Position numbers and translations under genes: made by a program. 32,310 nt of DNA, taken from positions 1-32,310 of the forward strand of contig JBGZSM010000049.1 of the NCBI GenBank assembly GCA_041853585.1. Reading direction: 5' to 3'. The notes beneath the pieces were generated by a model. The model was not told the DNA's origin, made no database searches, and saw only the letters and a list, made by a program, of their open reading frames with translations. The stretch is from JAUNKE01 sp041853585. Lineage in GTDB: Bacteria; Bacillota; Clostridia; Peptostreptococcales; Filifactoraceae. This document shows positions 7,896 through 14,868 of the stretch, piece by piece. Within the stretch, counting starts at the first letter, position 1. Each line of letters begins with the position of its first letter.

Positions 7896-8741
7896 ATGAA
7901 TTTAGAAAATAACTGTTTAAGAGAAGAAATCAAGACCATCATTTACTTATGCAAACAGATGGAAACGATGAATTCCTCTTGGTTTACGAGAAGTGCCGGC
8001 GAAGATGCCGTCGCACTTTGGGAAAAACAAAATCAAGTTCGGATTCCGAAATCATACAGAGACTGGCTGCTGTTTGCGGACAGCGCCGAGATTTTTAATT
8101 TCGCCGCGCGATTTTTCGGCACCCGTGAGATGGTTGCACAAGCGCCGTACATTCCGAAAGACATGGTACTCATCGGCTATCTGATTGGCGATGGCGAGCT
8201 CGTTTGCTTTTCCAAGACGACGGGCAAATTTGCACGCGTGTTTGAAGACAAAACCGTCGAACTAAACAATTTTTCCGACATATTGGCACCGCTGATTGCA
8301 ATCGGCAAAGCAAAATTGGGGATGAATGGAGAAGTCGATCGAATGGGCGCGAAAATTTTTGTCATGCTCGCGGAAATGAAAAAAGCATCCCGACCATTGA
8401 GCGCCGACGAGAAATCCGCATTGGCTTTTTTGCAATCCAAAATTAAACAAAACGAAAAAGGCGAATTCGTGCTGCGTGATTTGACACTCAGCGAGCTTAC
8501 ACAGAGTTTCAACAAATTATCCATCGAGAATCGCAGAGCGCTACTCAAAAAATTGAACGAGCAGGAGCATGCGCAATTTATAGAAAAACTTCGCCACCAA
8601 GCGATTCAGGATTTTTGGAATCATGAGCGCAATCTCATTCGCGAAGGGAAAGGAACGAGAGATTGGATACCCGAGCAAATGGATTCCATACTCAATATTT
8701 CGCGTGACGGCAACGAGCGCGCCGATGCCGGTCATCCATAA
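7896..8741 (+). CDS. SUKH (SMI1/KNR4) family protein with toxin-like C-terminus
   Basis: 281 residues; GAGAAAGG precedes the start by a few bases. Residues ~36-145 fit the SUKH fold: ALWEKQNQVRIPKSYRDWLL, a middle with FGTREM and PKDMVLIGYLIGDGELVCFS, and FSDILAPLIA. SUKH proteins commonly act as immunity proteins to contact-dependent nuclease toxins. Residues ~150-235 are helical and charged. Residues ~237-281 read FWNHERNLIREGKGTRDW then PEQMDSILNISRDG, which resembles the lead-in of HNH/GHH polymorphic toxin domains; it stops at DAGHP before the catalytic GHH part. The protein may be an immunity module fused to a toxin remnant, or a family that simply shares this segment. The next small ORF starts 15 bases after the stop. 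Confidence 0.65.
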   Translation: MNLENNCLREEIKTIIYLCKQMETMNSSWFTRSAGEDAVALWEKQNQVRIPKSYRDWLLFADSAEIFNFAARFFGTREMVAQAPYIPKDMVLIGYLIGDGELVCFSKTTGKFARVFEDKTVELNNFSDILAPLIAIGKAKLGMNGEVDRMGAKIFVMLAEMKKASRPLSADEKSALAFLQSKIKQNEKGEFVLRDLTLSELTQSFNKLSIENRRALLKKLNEQEHAQFIEKLRHQAIQDFWNHERNLIREGKGTRDWIPEQMDSILNISRDGNERADAGHP

Positions 8742-8756
8742 CGAAAGGAGAGAGAT

Positions 8757-8903
8757 ATGAGCTTTGATATGCATGTCTTCACTCAAAAATTGGCGCCGGA
8801 TACATCCAAGGAATTTTTCTTGCACGAAACGAGCAACGGCAGAAAAAGTCTATTTCTCAAAGAAGAAGACAACGATTACGATTCGCTTGAAAATAAAAAA
8901 TAA
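8757..8903 (+). CDS. Hypothetical 48-residue protein
   Basis: ATG 8757 follows GAAAGGAGAGAG closely, a strong ribosome binding site, and lies 15 bases after the SUKH gene stop, so the two are co-transcribed. The peptide starts MSFDMHVFTQKLAPDTSKEF and ends with an acidic tail (EEDNDYDSLENKK). It has no signal peptide, membrane segment or known motif. It ends just before a clear terminator. It may be a small partner of the SUKH protein or a remnant of the missing toxin end. Confidence 0.55.
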   Translation: MSFDMHVFTQKLAPDTSKEFFLHETSNGRKSLFLKEEDNDYDSLENKK

Positions 8904-8919
8904 TACACATATATAAAGG

Positions 8920-8946
8920 TAGCTTTGCAAAAAGCTATTTTTTTTT
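8920..8946 (+). terminator. Rho-independent terminator of SUKH unit
   Basis: TAGCTTT (8920-8926), GCAA loop, AAAGCTA (8931-8937), then nine T. Confidence 0.85.
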
Positions 8947-8989
8947 GCAAAAAATTTCCCCCATTTTGAAACAACTTTCCATATACTCC

Positions 8990-9168
8990 ATTGAAAGATA
9001 AAAAGCAAACAAAAAATCGCCAACCGAAATCAAAATTCCAAAGGACAAATCAAAAATCAAAAACAAAACTCAAAACGGAAACTCAAGATTAAACCCCCAA
9101 GCAGAAATCCGGAGCAAGATCAAAATTCACGGGCATTATTCAAAAACCAAAAACCAAATCGAAAAAGA
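8990..9168 (+). other. A-rich, T-poor leader before the YvrJ operon
   Basis: About 180 bases made almost only of A with scattered C and G (runs such as aaatcaaaaatcaaaaac and caaaaaccaaaaaccaaatc). It has no ORF with a ribosome binding site and no clear hairpin. Similar sequence stands at 12398-12520 and, on the minus strand, at 21310-21710. Confidence 0.6.
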
Positions 9169-9179
9169 AAGGAGAAAAC

Positions 9180-9341
9180 ATGGAAGAAATGTTCAACCAC
9201 ATCGCCAACTTCGGCTTCCCGATGGTACTCAGCATCTATCTGCTCGTTCGGCTCGAAGGCAAAATCGACAACCTCTCCGCATCCATCCAAAAACTCAGCC
9301 TTTCGCTCGACGATATAAACCCGAGAAAACAAATCAACTAA
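9180..9341 (+). CDS. YvrJ family protein
   Basis: 53 residues; AAAGGAG (9168-9174) precedes ATG 9180. One membrane segment (FGFPMVLSIYLLVRLEGKI) is followed by a short helix and a charged tail, the known YvrJ pattern (Phe-Gly-Phe-Pro before the helix). Such small proteins are usually found next to DUF1659 and DUF2922 genes, as here, and resemble the holin-like small proteins that accompany amidases. It could provide membrane passage for the amidase encoded next, but this role is inferred. Confidence 0.75.
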   Translation: MEEMFNHIANFGFPMVLSIYLLVRLEGKIDNLSASIQKLSLSLDDINPRKQIN

Positions 9342-9366
9342 GCCGCTTAAAGAAAGAGAGGAAACT

Positions 9367-9942
9367 ATGACACAGAACTTGGAATTACAAATCATCGACT
9401 TCGGCGCGGGAAATCAAAAAATCGGCTCGCCCGAAAGTCACAAGCAGAAAATCGAAATGAGCCACAAAAAAATGATATCCCAATTCAACCACGCCTCGCG
9501 AGGCAATGAAAAAATCCGCTACATCGTTATTCACGACACCGGCAATTCCGCCATCGGTGCCGACGCCATCGCCCATGCCAAATACTTCGGCAGGAAAAAA
9601 CTTGGCGCATCCGCTCACTACTTTGTCGATGACAAAGGCAGCGTGCAGGTGGTCGCAGACGAAAGAGCCGCTTGGCACTGCGGCGACGGACATGGCAAAA
9701 ACGGAATTACCAACGAAAATTCCATCGGCATCGAAATCTGCATCAACCGCGACGGTAATTACGACCTCGCTTTCCTCAACGCCGCGTCACTCACGAAAGG
9801 TCTGATGAAAAAACACAAAATCCCAAGCAAAAATGTGGTTCGACACTTCGACGCATCCGGCAAAATGTGCCCGCGAAGCATGAGTGAAAACCAATGGGAA
9901 GAATGGCACGAATTCAAAAATCTCATCGAGATGTTCGCATAG
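9367..9942 (+). CDS. N-acetylmuramoyl-L-alanine amidase (Amidase_2)
   Basis: 191 residues; AAGAGAGGAAACT precedes ATG 9367. A zinc amidase of the T7-lysozyme/PGRP type that cuts the bond between muramic acid and the stem peptide. Zinc ligands are His 56 (YIVIHDTGN), His 160 (VVRHFDASGKMCPR) and Cys 168; the Lys of the GKxCP motif is present (166). ASAHYFVDDKG and NENSIGIEIC are typical core strands. There is no signal peptide and no wall-binding repeat, as in phage-type endolysins. The gene sits between YvrJ and DUF1659 in one operon with gaps of 25 and 53 bases. It may belong to a domesticated prophage lysis module or a conserved clostridial cassette. Confidence 0.9.
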   Translation: MTQNLELQIIDFGAGNQKIGSPESHKQKIEMSHKKMISQFNHASRGNEKIRYIVIHDTGNSAIGADAIAHAKYFGRKKLGASAHYFVDDKGSVQVVADERAAWHCGDGHGKNGITNENSIGIEICINRDGNYDLAFLNAASLTKGLMKKHKIPSKNVVRHFDASGKMCPRSMSENQWEEWHEFKNLIEMFA

Positions 9943-9995
9943 CTTGCTCGGGAGCAATCCCTTCCAATAAAAAAGCAAGAGAAAGGAGGCACAAT

Positions 9996-10208
9996 ATGGC
10001 AAATTCCGTACTCAAAAGCACCGCGCTGAAAATGACCTACGACTTCGGCATGATTGGCGACAAAAAAGTTGTCAAAAGCCAAAGCGTCAACAGCATCAGA
10101 CTAAGCGCAACCGATGACCAACTGCTTGAATTCGCAAACGCGATGTTCCAAGTCCAGGAAAAAACCGGAGTCATCAACCGAGTCAACATCGTCAGCATCA
10201 CAAACTAA
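9996..10208 (+). CDS. DUF1659 family protein
   Basis: 70 residues; GAAAGGAGG precedes ATG 9996. The upstream extension of the frame lacks a site and overlaps the amidase. The sequence MANSVLKSTALKMTYDFG, then SVNSIRLSATDDQLLEFANA and a Val/Ile-rich end fits the short DUF1659 family. Such proteins are almost always paired with DUF2922, as here. Molecular role unknown. Confidence 0.75.
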   Translation: MANSVLKSTALKMTYDFGMIGDKKVVKSQSVNSIRLSATDDQLLEFANAMFQVQEKTGVINRVNIVSITN

Positions 10209-10237
10209 CCAAACCGAAACTAAGAAAGGAGGACACT

Positions 10238-10465
10238 ATGGATAACGACAAAATTCTCGTGCTGATGTTCAAAAAGAACAACGGCTCCAACTTCCGATTC
10301 GGCATCGCCTATCCGGCAGATGTCATCGAAGGCGCAAAAGTAAAAGCGCTGGGACAAGTGATTGTCGACAATGAAATCTTCGAATTCAAAGACGGTTCCA
10401 AAGTCGCGACGCTTGAAAGAGCATTCATCCTTGTCACCCAGAAACAAAATGTCGCACTTGCATAG
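10238..10465 (+). CDS. DUF2922 family protein
   Basis: 75 residues; AAAGGAGG precedes ATG 10238 in good spacing. It begins MDNDKILVLMFKKNNGSNF and keeps the family pattern of a short beta-rich protein with PADVIEGAKVKALGQVIVDN. It is the last gene of the four-gene unit and a strong terminator follows within 10 bases. Its role is unknown; together with DUF1659 it may form a small two-protein complex. Confidence 0.75.
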   Translation: MDNDKILVLMFKKNNGSNFRFGIAYPADVIEGAKVKALGQVIVDNEIFEFKDGSKVATLERAFILVTQKQNVALA

Positions 10466-10473
10466 CAAAACGA

Positions 10474-10506
10474 AACGCTCAAGCAAAACTTGGGCGTTTT
10501 GTTTTG
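10474..10506 (+). terminator. Terminator of YvrJ-amidase operon
   Basis: AACGCTCAAG (10474-10483), loop CAAAA, CTTGGGCGTT (10489-10498), then TTGTTTTG; ten base pairs with one G-U. Confidence 0.85.
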
Positions 10507-10539
10507 AACAAAAATGAGCTCCACTTTGCTCTCGGTAAA

Positions 10540-10548
10540 TGATATAAT
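10540..10548 (+). promoter_or_regulatory. Extended -10 promoter of nuclease gene
   Basis: TGATATAAT is an extended -10 with a perfect TATAAT (10543-10548). No good -35 lies 17 bases upstream, which fits an extended -10 promoter. Confidence 0.5.
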
Positions 10549-10624
10549 AGATACAAGATAAAATTTGAAAAAAATTAATGAATATAAGACGGAAAAATGA
10601 ACAGTTGAAAAAGGAGGGATTGAT

Positions 10625-11659
10625 TTGGACAAAATAGCAGAAAATTTTTTTGAGAAAGTAGCACAAATACTTTCCGAAGGACAAAAAAGAGCAAAAACCG
10701 CCATCAATTTATCCATGGTATATACCTATTTTGAAATCGGAAAAATGATTGTTGAAGAAGAACAAAGAGGAAGCGACAAAGCACAATACGGACAATGTCT
10801 TTTAGCTGAGCTTTCAGATTATCTGACGCAAAAATTCGGCAAAGGATTTTCAATCACAAATCTAAAACAAATGCGCAAATTCTACTTGGTTTACACCAAA
10901 GACCAAATCGGTCAGAAGGTGTCTGACCAATTCCAAAATTTGCCAACTACAAGTACCGGTAGAAAATTTTTTCTCAGTTGGTCACATTATCTTCAATTGA
11001 TGAGAATTGAAAACATCAACGAGCGACATTTTTACGAAATTGAATGTTACCAAAACGATTGGAGTCTCAGCGAATTCAAAAGACAATTCGACAGCGCGTT
11101 ATACGAGCGGTTGGTACTTAGTACGGATGAAGACAAAGTTCGCCGGCTTGCTGAAGAAGGACAAATGATTCAGACTCCGCAAGATATTGTCAAAGACCCT
11201 TATATTCCGGAATTTTTGGGATTACCGGAAATGGTGTCCTACACGGAATCGGATTTGGAGAATCGCATAATTGATAACCTGCAAAAATTTCTCTTGGAAT
11301 TGGGGAAAGGATTTACCTTTGTAGGACGACAAGAACAATTAACCTATGACGAAGAACATTTCTTTGTTGACCTTGTGTTTTACAATCGGCTGTTAAAATG
11401 CTTCGTGCTGTTTGATCTCAAAATCGGAGAAATTAAACATCAGGATCTCGGACAAATGCAAATGTATGTCAACTACTACGATCGAAAAGTAAAATTGGAA
11501 AATGAAAATCCTACCATCGGCATCGTCCTATGCAAAGACAAAAAGCAATCCATGGTTGAAATGACATTGCCTGAAAACAATCGACAAATTTTTGCGAGCA
11601 AATACCAAACCGTACTGCCGAGCAAAGAAGAACTCAAACAAATCTTGGACAAACAATAA
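10625..11659 (+). CDS. DUF1016 / PD-(D/E)XK nuclease (YhcG-like)
   Basis: 344 residues. The start is TTG 10625, seven bases after AAGGAGGGA; no ATG fits. Residues ~1-160 are the DUF1016 N-terminal part (INLSMVYTYFEIGKMIVEEE, then GFSITNLKQMRKFY and WSHYLQLMRIEN). Residues ~215-330 are a PD-(D/E)XK nuclease fold with HFFVDLVFYN (Asp 249) and VLFDLKIGE (Asp 264, Lys 266). Members are often linked with type I restriction loci or mobile DNA; this one stands alone between two terminators and next to a broken IS, so it may be a left-over passenger of transfer. DNA or replication-fork substrate is unknown. Confidence 0.88.
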   Translation: MDKIAENFFEKVAQILSEGQKRAKTAINLSMVYTYFEIGKMIVEEEQRGSDKAQYGQCLLAELSDYLTQKFGKGFSITNLKQMRKFYLVYTKDQIGQKVSDQFQNLPTTSTGRKFFLSWSHYLQLMRIENINERHFYEIECYQNDWSLSEFKRQFDSALYERLVLSTDEDKVRRLAEEGQMIQTPQDIVKDPYIPEFLGLPEMVSYTESDLENRIIDNLQKFLLELGKGFTFVGRQEQLTYDEEHFFVDLVFYNRLLKCFVLFDLKIGEIKHQDLGQMQMYVNYYDRKVKLENENPTIGIVLCKDKKQSMVEMTLPENNRQIFASKYQTVLPSKEELKQILDKQ

Positions 11660-11807
11660 GATAAAATTGAGAGAAAAGATAGGTTGGGGGATAATAAGAA
11701 TGACAACAATACGAAAATGGAGATTTAAGAGAAAAATGTTCTGTTAAATCTATATTTTTTATGTGAGCCCCAAAATGAGCAACTTTGAAATTCTATAAAT
11801 TTTTCTG

Positions 11808-11835
11808 AAAAGGTCAGACGCTGTCTGACCTTTTT
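11808..11835. terminator. Bidirectional terminator hairpin
   Basis: AAAAGGTCAGAC (11808-11819), GCT, GTCTGACCTTTTT (11823-11835). Perfect eight-pair core with A/T flanks on both sides. It lies 150 bases after the nuclease stop. Confidence 0.75.
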
Positions 11836-11938
11836 GAATACGACTTTAGTCAGTTGAGCACATTGTTGTGGTCAAGCTTTTTTGTAACATTACGACCTAA
11901 TAAGATATAATCTTAGGAGGAAACGAGGTATATTACAT

Positions 11939-12223
11939 ATGAGTCGAAACTATCAACCGGAATTCAAGAAGAAGATTGTCTGCCTTCATCTTGAAGAAGG
12001 AAGAACCCTCAAAGGACTTGCCGAAAAATACGGTGTATCCAAAGCAATCATTTCTATTTGGGTCAAAAAATTCCGCGAAGAATGCCAAATAAATGAAGAA
12101 TCCAAAGCCGATTATGATTACATGAAGGAGAATTTACGGCTTAGAAAACAACTTACAGAACTCCAAAAGGAAAATGAGTTCTTAAAAAAAGCGGCGGCAT
12201 TCTTTGCGAAGGAAATCGATTAG
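11939..12223 (+). CDS. IS3-family transposase OrfA
   Basis: 94 residues. An AGGAGG site lies about 20 bases upstream of ATG 11939. A promoter-like TATAAT (11905-11910) precedes it. The helix-turn-helix of the Transposase_8 type is clear (YQPEFKKKIVCLHLEEG, GLAEKYGVSKAIISIWVKKF), followed by a leucine-zipper-like coiled coil (LRLRKQLTELQKENEFLKKA). OrfA binds the IS ends. A run of seven A at 12184-12190 lies where such elements shift frame to make OrfAB. The catalytic OrfB is almost absent, so the element cannot move by itself. Confidence 0.85.
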   Translation: MSRNYQPEFKKKIVCLHLEEGRTLKGLAEKYGVSKAIISIWVKKFREECQINEESKADYDYMKENLRLRKQLTELQKENEFLKKAAAFFAKEID

Positions 12224-12297
12224 CGGCTTATCGATTTATTCAAACTGATAGAAGATGTCGTAAAAGAGCCGATAAATCCGAAGAATCACGAGGATGA
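12190..12297 (+). pseudogene. OrfB remnant of IS3-family element
   Basis: In the -1 frame from the A-run the sequence reads LCEGNRLAAYRFIQTD, the usual start of IS3 OrfB, then degenerates and stops at 12295-12297. The DDE integrase core is missing, so the IS has a large internal or 3' deletion. No right-end inverted repeat could be recognised. Confidence 0.6.
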
Positions 12298-13051
12298 TAC
12301 AGAAGAGTAATGTGCAAAAACATAAGAGGATGAGAGATGGCAAAGAAAACCGGCTGTCTCTTTTTTCGCATCCCCAAATTGCGTTTGTCGCGGAACAAAA
12401 TGACGCGAAAACCCAAAATTGCAATCGTAAAACCAAAATTCAAAAACAAAATTTTGAATCAAGATTTTAAAAAGCCAAACTCAAAAACTAAAGAAAATAT
12501 GTTAGAAAAAATGTCTGATTTTCACCGGATAGTTGCATATAATTGTACTGTGAGGTGAGAATATGATAAAAATCACAGCGATGATTTTCAAATCCCAATT
12601 TCAAAATCACGAATGCAAAATCCGAAAATGAAACTCAGAATTCTGATTGCAAACACTCAAATCCATTTTTAGAATATTGTCGAATGCAAAATCAAAAATA
12701 TTTTTGAAGGATAAAAACACAATATAAAGGAAGAAATTCGTCATCGAAAAGTAAAAATCAAAACAATTTTTGAGAGATTTACAAAAAGATAATGGGCATA
12801 GGGTTATTGTAAAACAAAAAATTACAGGCGATTCATAAAATAAGGTTATTCTATTCATCAAAATGAAGTGATAACCGCAAGAATTTGAAAAATTTTTTTT
12901 GCTAAATATATTAAGTATTGCTTATAGGGCACGATATACAGTTGTAAGCAAATCAAAAAAGTAGTGAACGCGTTCTACTTCGGCGAATTGCTAATAAAAA
13001 ATTTTAATGGAGAAAAAGGATTTTCTCCCAAACAATACACGGAGGTATATT
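12298..13051. other. 750 bp without a supported gene
   Basis: Between the IS remnant and flagellin. 12398-12520 and about 12590-12670 are A-rich stretches with CAAAATC/CCAAAATT-like words. A hairpin GGTTAT...ATAACC stands at 12844-12876 with an inner TTCAT/ATGAA pair; a T-run follows about 15 bases later. Short ORFs here lack believable composition. A flagellar-type promoter candidate is listed separately. Confidence 0.6.
12912..12937 (+). promoter_or_regulatory. Candidate sigma-D (sigma-28) promoter of flagellin
   Basis: TAAG (12912-12915), a 14-base gap and CACGATAT (12930-12937) resemble the motility sigma consensus TAAA-N15-GCCGATAT with three mismatches. It lies 115 bases before the start codon. 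It fits the expected control of a flagellin gene but the match is imperfect. Confidence 0.4.
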
Positions 13052-14248
13052 ATGAGAATTCAACACAACATTTCAGCACTAAATTCACACAGACAACTTG
13101 GTAACAACAATTCAGCAATCGGCAAGAACTTGGAGAAGCTATCTTCCGGATTTAAAATCAACAAAGCGGGAGATGACGCGGCAGGATTGGCAATCTCTGA
13201 AAAGATGAGAGCGCAAATCAAAGGACTTGAGACAGCACAGAAAAATGCGCAAGACGGTATTTCTTTGGTACAGACAGCAGAGGGCGCATTAACAGAAGTT
13301 CACTCAATGCTAAATCGTATGACAGAACTTGCTACTCAATCCGCGAACGGAACTTACCAAGACACAACTGATAGAGAAAATCTTCAAAAAGAGGTACAAT
13401 CTTTGACTCAAGAGATTGACCGTATAGCGGAATCTACTAATTTCAACGGAATTAAATTGCTAGATGGTAGCCTTGGTGGTAAGAAAATCAACATGGCGAA
13501 TGCCCAAAATCTTAAGAATATCACTATTAATGGTGGAAATATTGATGGAACTCAAACATTCAAGTTCAAAGGAGCTGCTGCTGCTCAGCAGGGAGGAGCA
13601 ACTCTTAAACTTGGAACAGATCCACAGACTGCGGGTGGTGCATCTTTCATATCATTCTCATTGAAATCTACTACTGGTAATGGTTCGTCAGGAACAATCA
13701 CATTTGAATCAAGAATTGATGAATCTAAGATTCTAACGGCAGCAGATGAAGAATTGGCTGAAAAATATCGCGGTGTTACTATTTCCGTGACTCATGGCGC
13801 GATTACTGATACGGAAGCTGTATCAGGAGCATTAAATACTGCAACTGGCGGAAATCTAAGTTTGCAAGTTGGAGATACTAATGATTCTTTCCAAAAAGTA
13901 TCTGTAAGCGTTGGAGATATGGAATCAGCATCTTTAGGAATTGCTAACATTTCTGTAGGAACTCAAGAGAGTGCGGGAGCAGCAATTCAAAAAATAAAAG
14001 AAGCTATCAATACGGTATCATCAACTCGTGGTGATCTAGGAGCTATCCAAAACAGACTAGAGCATACAATCAACAACTTGGGCGTAACAACAGAGAATAT
14101 GACAGCAGCAGAAAGCCGAATCAGAGATGTGGATATGGCAAAAGAAATGATGGAATTCACAAAGAACAACATTCTATCACAAGCTGCAACATCGATGCTT
14201 GCACAAGCAAATCAAACACCACAAGGTGTGTTGCAACTTCTAAACTAA
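13052..14248 (+). CDS. Flagellin
   Basis: 398 residues from ATG 13052, six bases after GGAGG; the longer frame from 13007 lacks a site. The D0/D1 ends are classical: MRIQHNISALNSHRQLGNNN, LEKLSSGFKINKAGDDAAGL at the N-terminus, and AAESRIRDVDMAKEMMEFTK then NNILSQAATSMLAQANQTPQ at the C-terminus, ending VLQLLN. Residues ~140-300 are the variable surface part, rich in Gly, Ala, Ser and Thr, with a GAAAAQQGG stretch. No signal peptide, as expected for type III export. It is a single-gene unit with its own terminator and no other flagellar gene in view, so the main motility cluster is elsewhere. The host is probably motile. Confidence 0.95.
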   Translation: MRIQHNISALNSHRQLGNNNSAIGKNLEKLSSGFKINKAGDDAAGLAISEKMRAQIKGLETAQKNAQDGISLVQTAEGALTEVHSMLNRMTELATQSANGTYQDTTDRENLQKEVQSLTQEIDRIAESTNFNGIKLLDGSLGGKKINMANAQNLKNITINGGNIDGTQTFKFKGAAAAQQGGATLKLGTDPQTAGGASFISFSLKSTTGNGSSGTITFESRIDESKILTAADEELAEKYRGVTISVTHGAITDTEAVSGALNTATGGNLSLQVGDTNDSFQKVSVSVGDMESASLGIANISVGTQESAGAAIQKIKEAINTVSSTRGDLGAIQNRLEHTINNLGVTTENMTAAESRIRDVDMAKEMMEFTKNNILSQAATSMLAQANQTPQGVLQLLN

Positions 14249-14260
14249 TTAGTACAAAAA

Positions 14261-14287
14261 AGGCGTATCATAACGATGCGTCTTTTT
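14261..14287 (+). terminator. Flagellin terminator
   Basis: AGGCGTATC (14261-14269), loop ATAAC, GATGCGTCT (14275-14283) with two wobble pairs, then TTTT. Confidence 0.8.
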
Positions 14288-14354
14288 CCTTATATATCTC
14301 GAGCACTAGATTTTTACAAGGAAAATCGGATTTCATTTTTAAAATAAAAAAGTG

Positions 14355-14383
14355 TTGACAAAATAAAAATCCCGTAGTAATAT
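14355..14383 (+). promoter_or_regulatory. Sigma-A promoter of marR operon
   Basis: Perfect TTGACA (14355-14360), a 17-base spacer and TAATAT (14378-14383). The operator repeats begin inside the -10. Confidence 0.8.
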
Positions 14384-14411
14384 CTATATAGATAATATCT
14401 ACTCAGATATT
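14381..14411. promoter_or_regulatory. Double inverted-repeat operator, MarR/MhqR-like
   Basis: Two overlapping inverted repeats: TATCTATATAGATA (14381-14394, perfect) and AATATCT-ACTC-AGATATT (14394-14411). Both use TATCT/AGATA half-sites like those I recall for the quinone sensor MhqR of Bacillus. The first overlaps the -10 box and the second the leader, so binding would block transcription. The protein encoded just downstream is the likely ligand-responsive repressor (inference). Confidence 0.65.
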
Positions 14412-14427
14412 TATAAGGAGTGAGTAT

Positions 14428-14868
14428 ATGAACGATATTGAGTTGAAAATTCTTATTGGAATGCACAGAAATGTAAACGACATTGATAAGAGAACATCGA
14501 AAATCGCTTCGGAGCATGGACTGACTTTCAGTCAATTTGCTGTTTTAGAGGCTCTATACAGCAAAGGGGATATGACGGTTGGTATGGTACGCCAGCATAT
14601 ACTGAGCAGTATGGGAACAATACCGCTGATTATAAACAATTTAGTGAAGATGAATTATGTAGAGCGCCACTCGGATGAGAAGGATAGGAGAATATGTATC
14701 ATCAGCTTGACGAATGAAGGTCGTAAATTGATAAAAAAGCTTGCTCCGAAAAATGAAGAAATGATAAAAGATTACATGAGTATATTGACGGATGAAGAAA
14801 AAAATAATTTGTCTTATCTTATGAAAAAACTGGGAGGAAAAATAAATGAAGAGAAAAGTACAAAATAA
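14428..14868 (+). CDS. MarR-family transcriptional regulator
   Basis: 146 residues; AAGGAG (14413-14418) precedes ATG 14428. A winged helix of the MarR fold: LTFSQFAVLEALYSKGDMTV, then RQHILSSMGTIPLIINNLVK and the wing YVERHSDEKDRRICIISLTN. It starts an operon with pirin and a nitroreductase, enzymes often linked to quinone and electrophile stress. The palindromes at its own promoter suggest autorepression relieved by such compounds. No conspicuous redox Cys pair was seen in it. Sensing chemistry is unknown. Confidence 0.9.
   Translation: MNDIELKILIGMHRNVNDIDKRTSKIASEHGLTFSQFAVLEALYSKGDMTVGMVRQHILSSMGTIPLIINNLVKMNYVERHSDEKDRRICIISLTNEGRKLIKKLAPKNEEMIKDYMSILTDEEKNNLSYLMKKLGGKINEEKSTK

Noticed and set aside
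9180..10465. Complete prophage
   Set aside because: Only an amidase and small YvrJ/DUF genes are present; no integrase, capsid, tail or packaging gene and no att repeats are in view.
12337..12558. 73-residue ORF after the IS remnant
   Set aside because: Lys/Asn/Pro-rich product of the A-rich intergenic words; no ribosome binding site of note and no protein-like pattern.
12562..12630. 22-codon ORF with GAGGTGAG and an upstream TATAAT
   Set aside because: Very short and made of the same A-rich words as the surrounding noncoding DNA; no support beyond chance signals.
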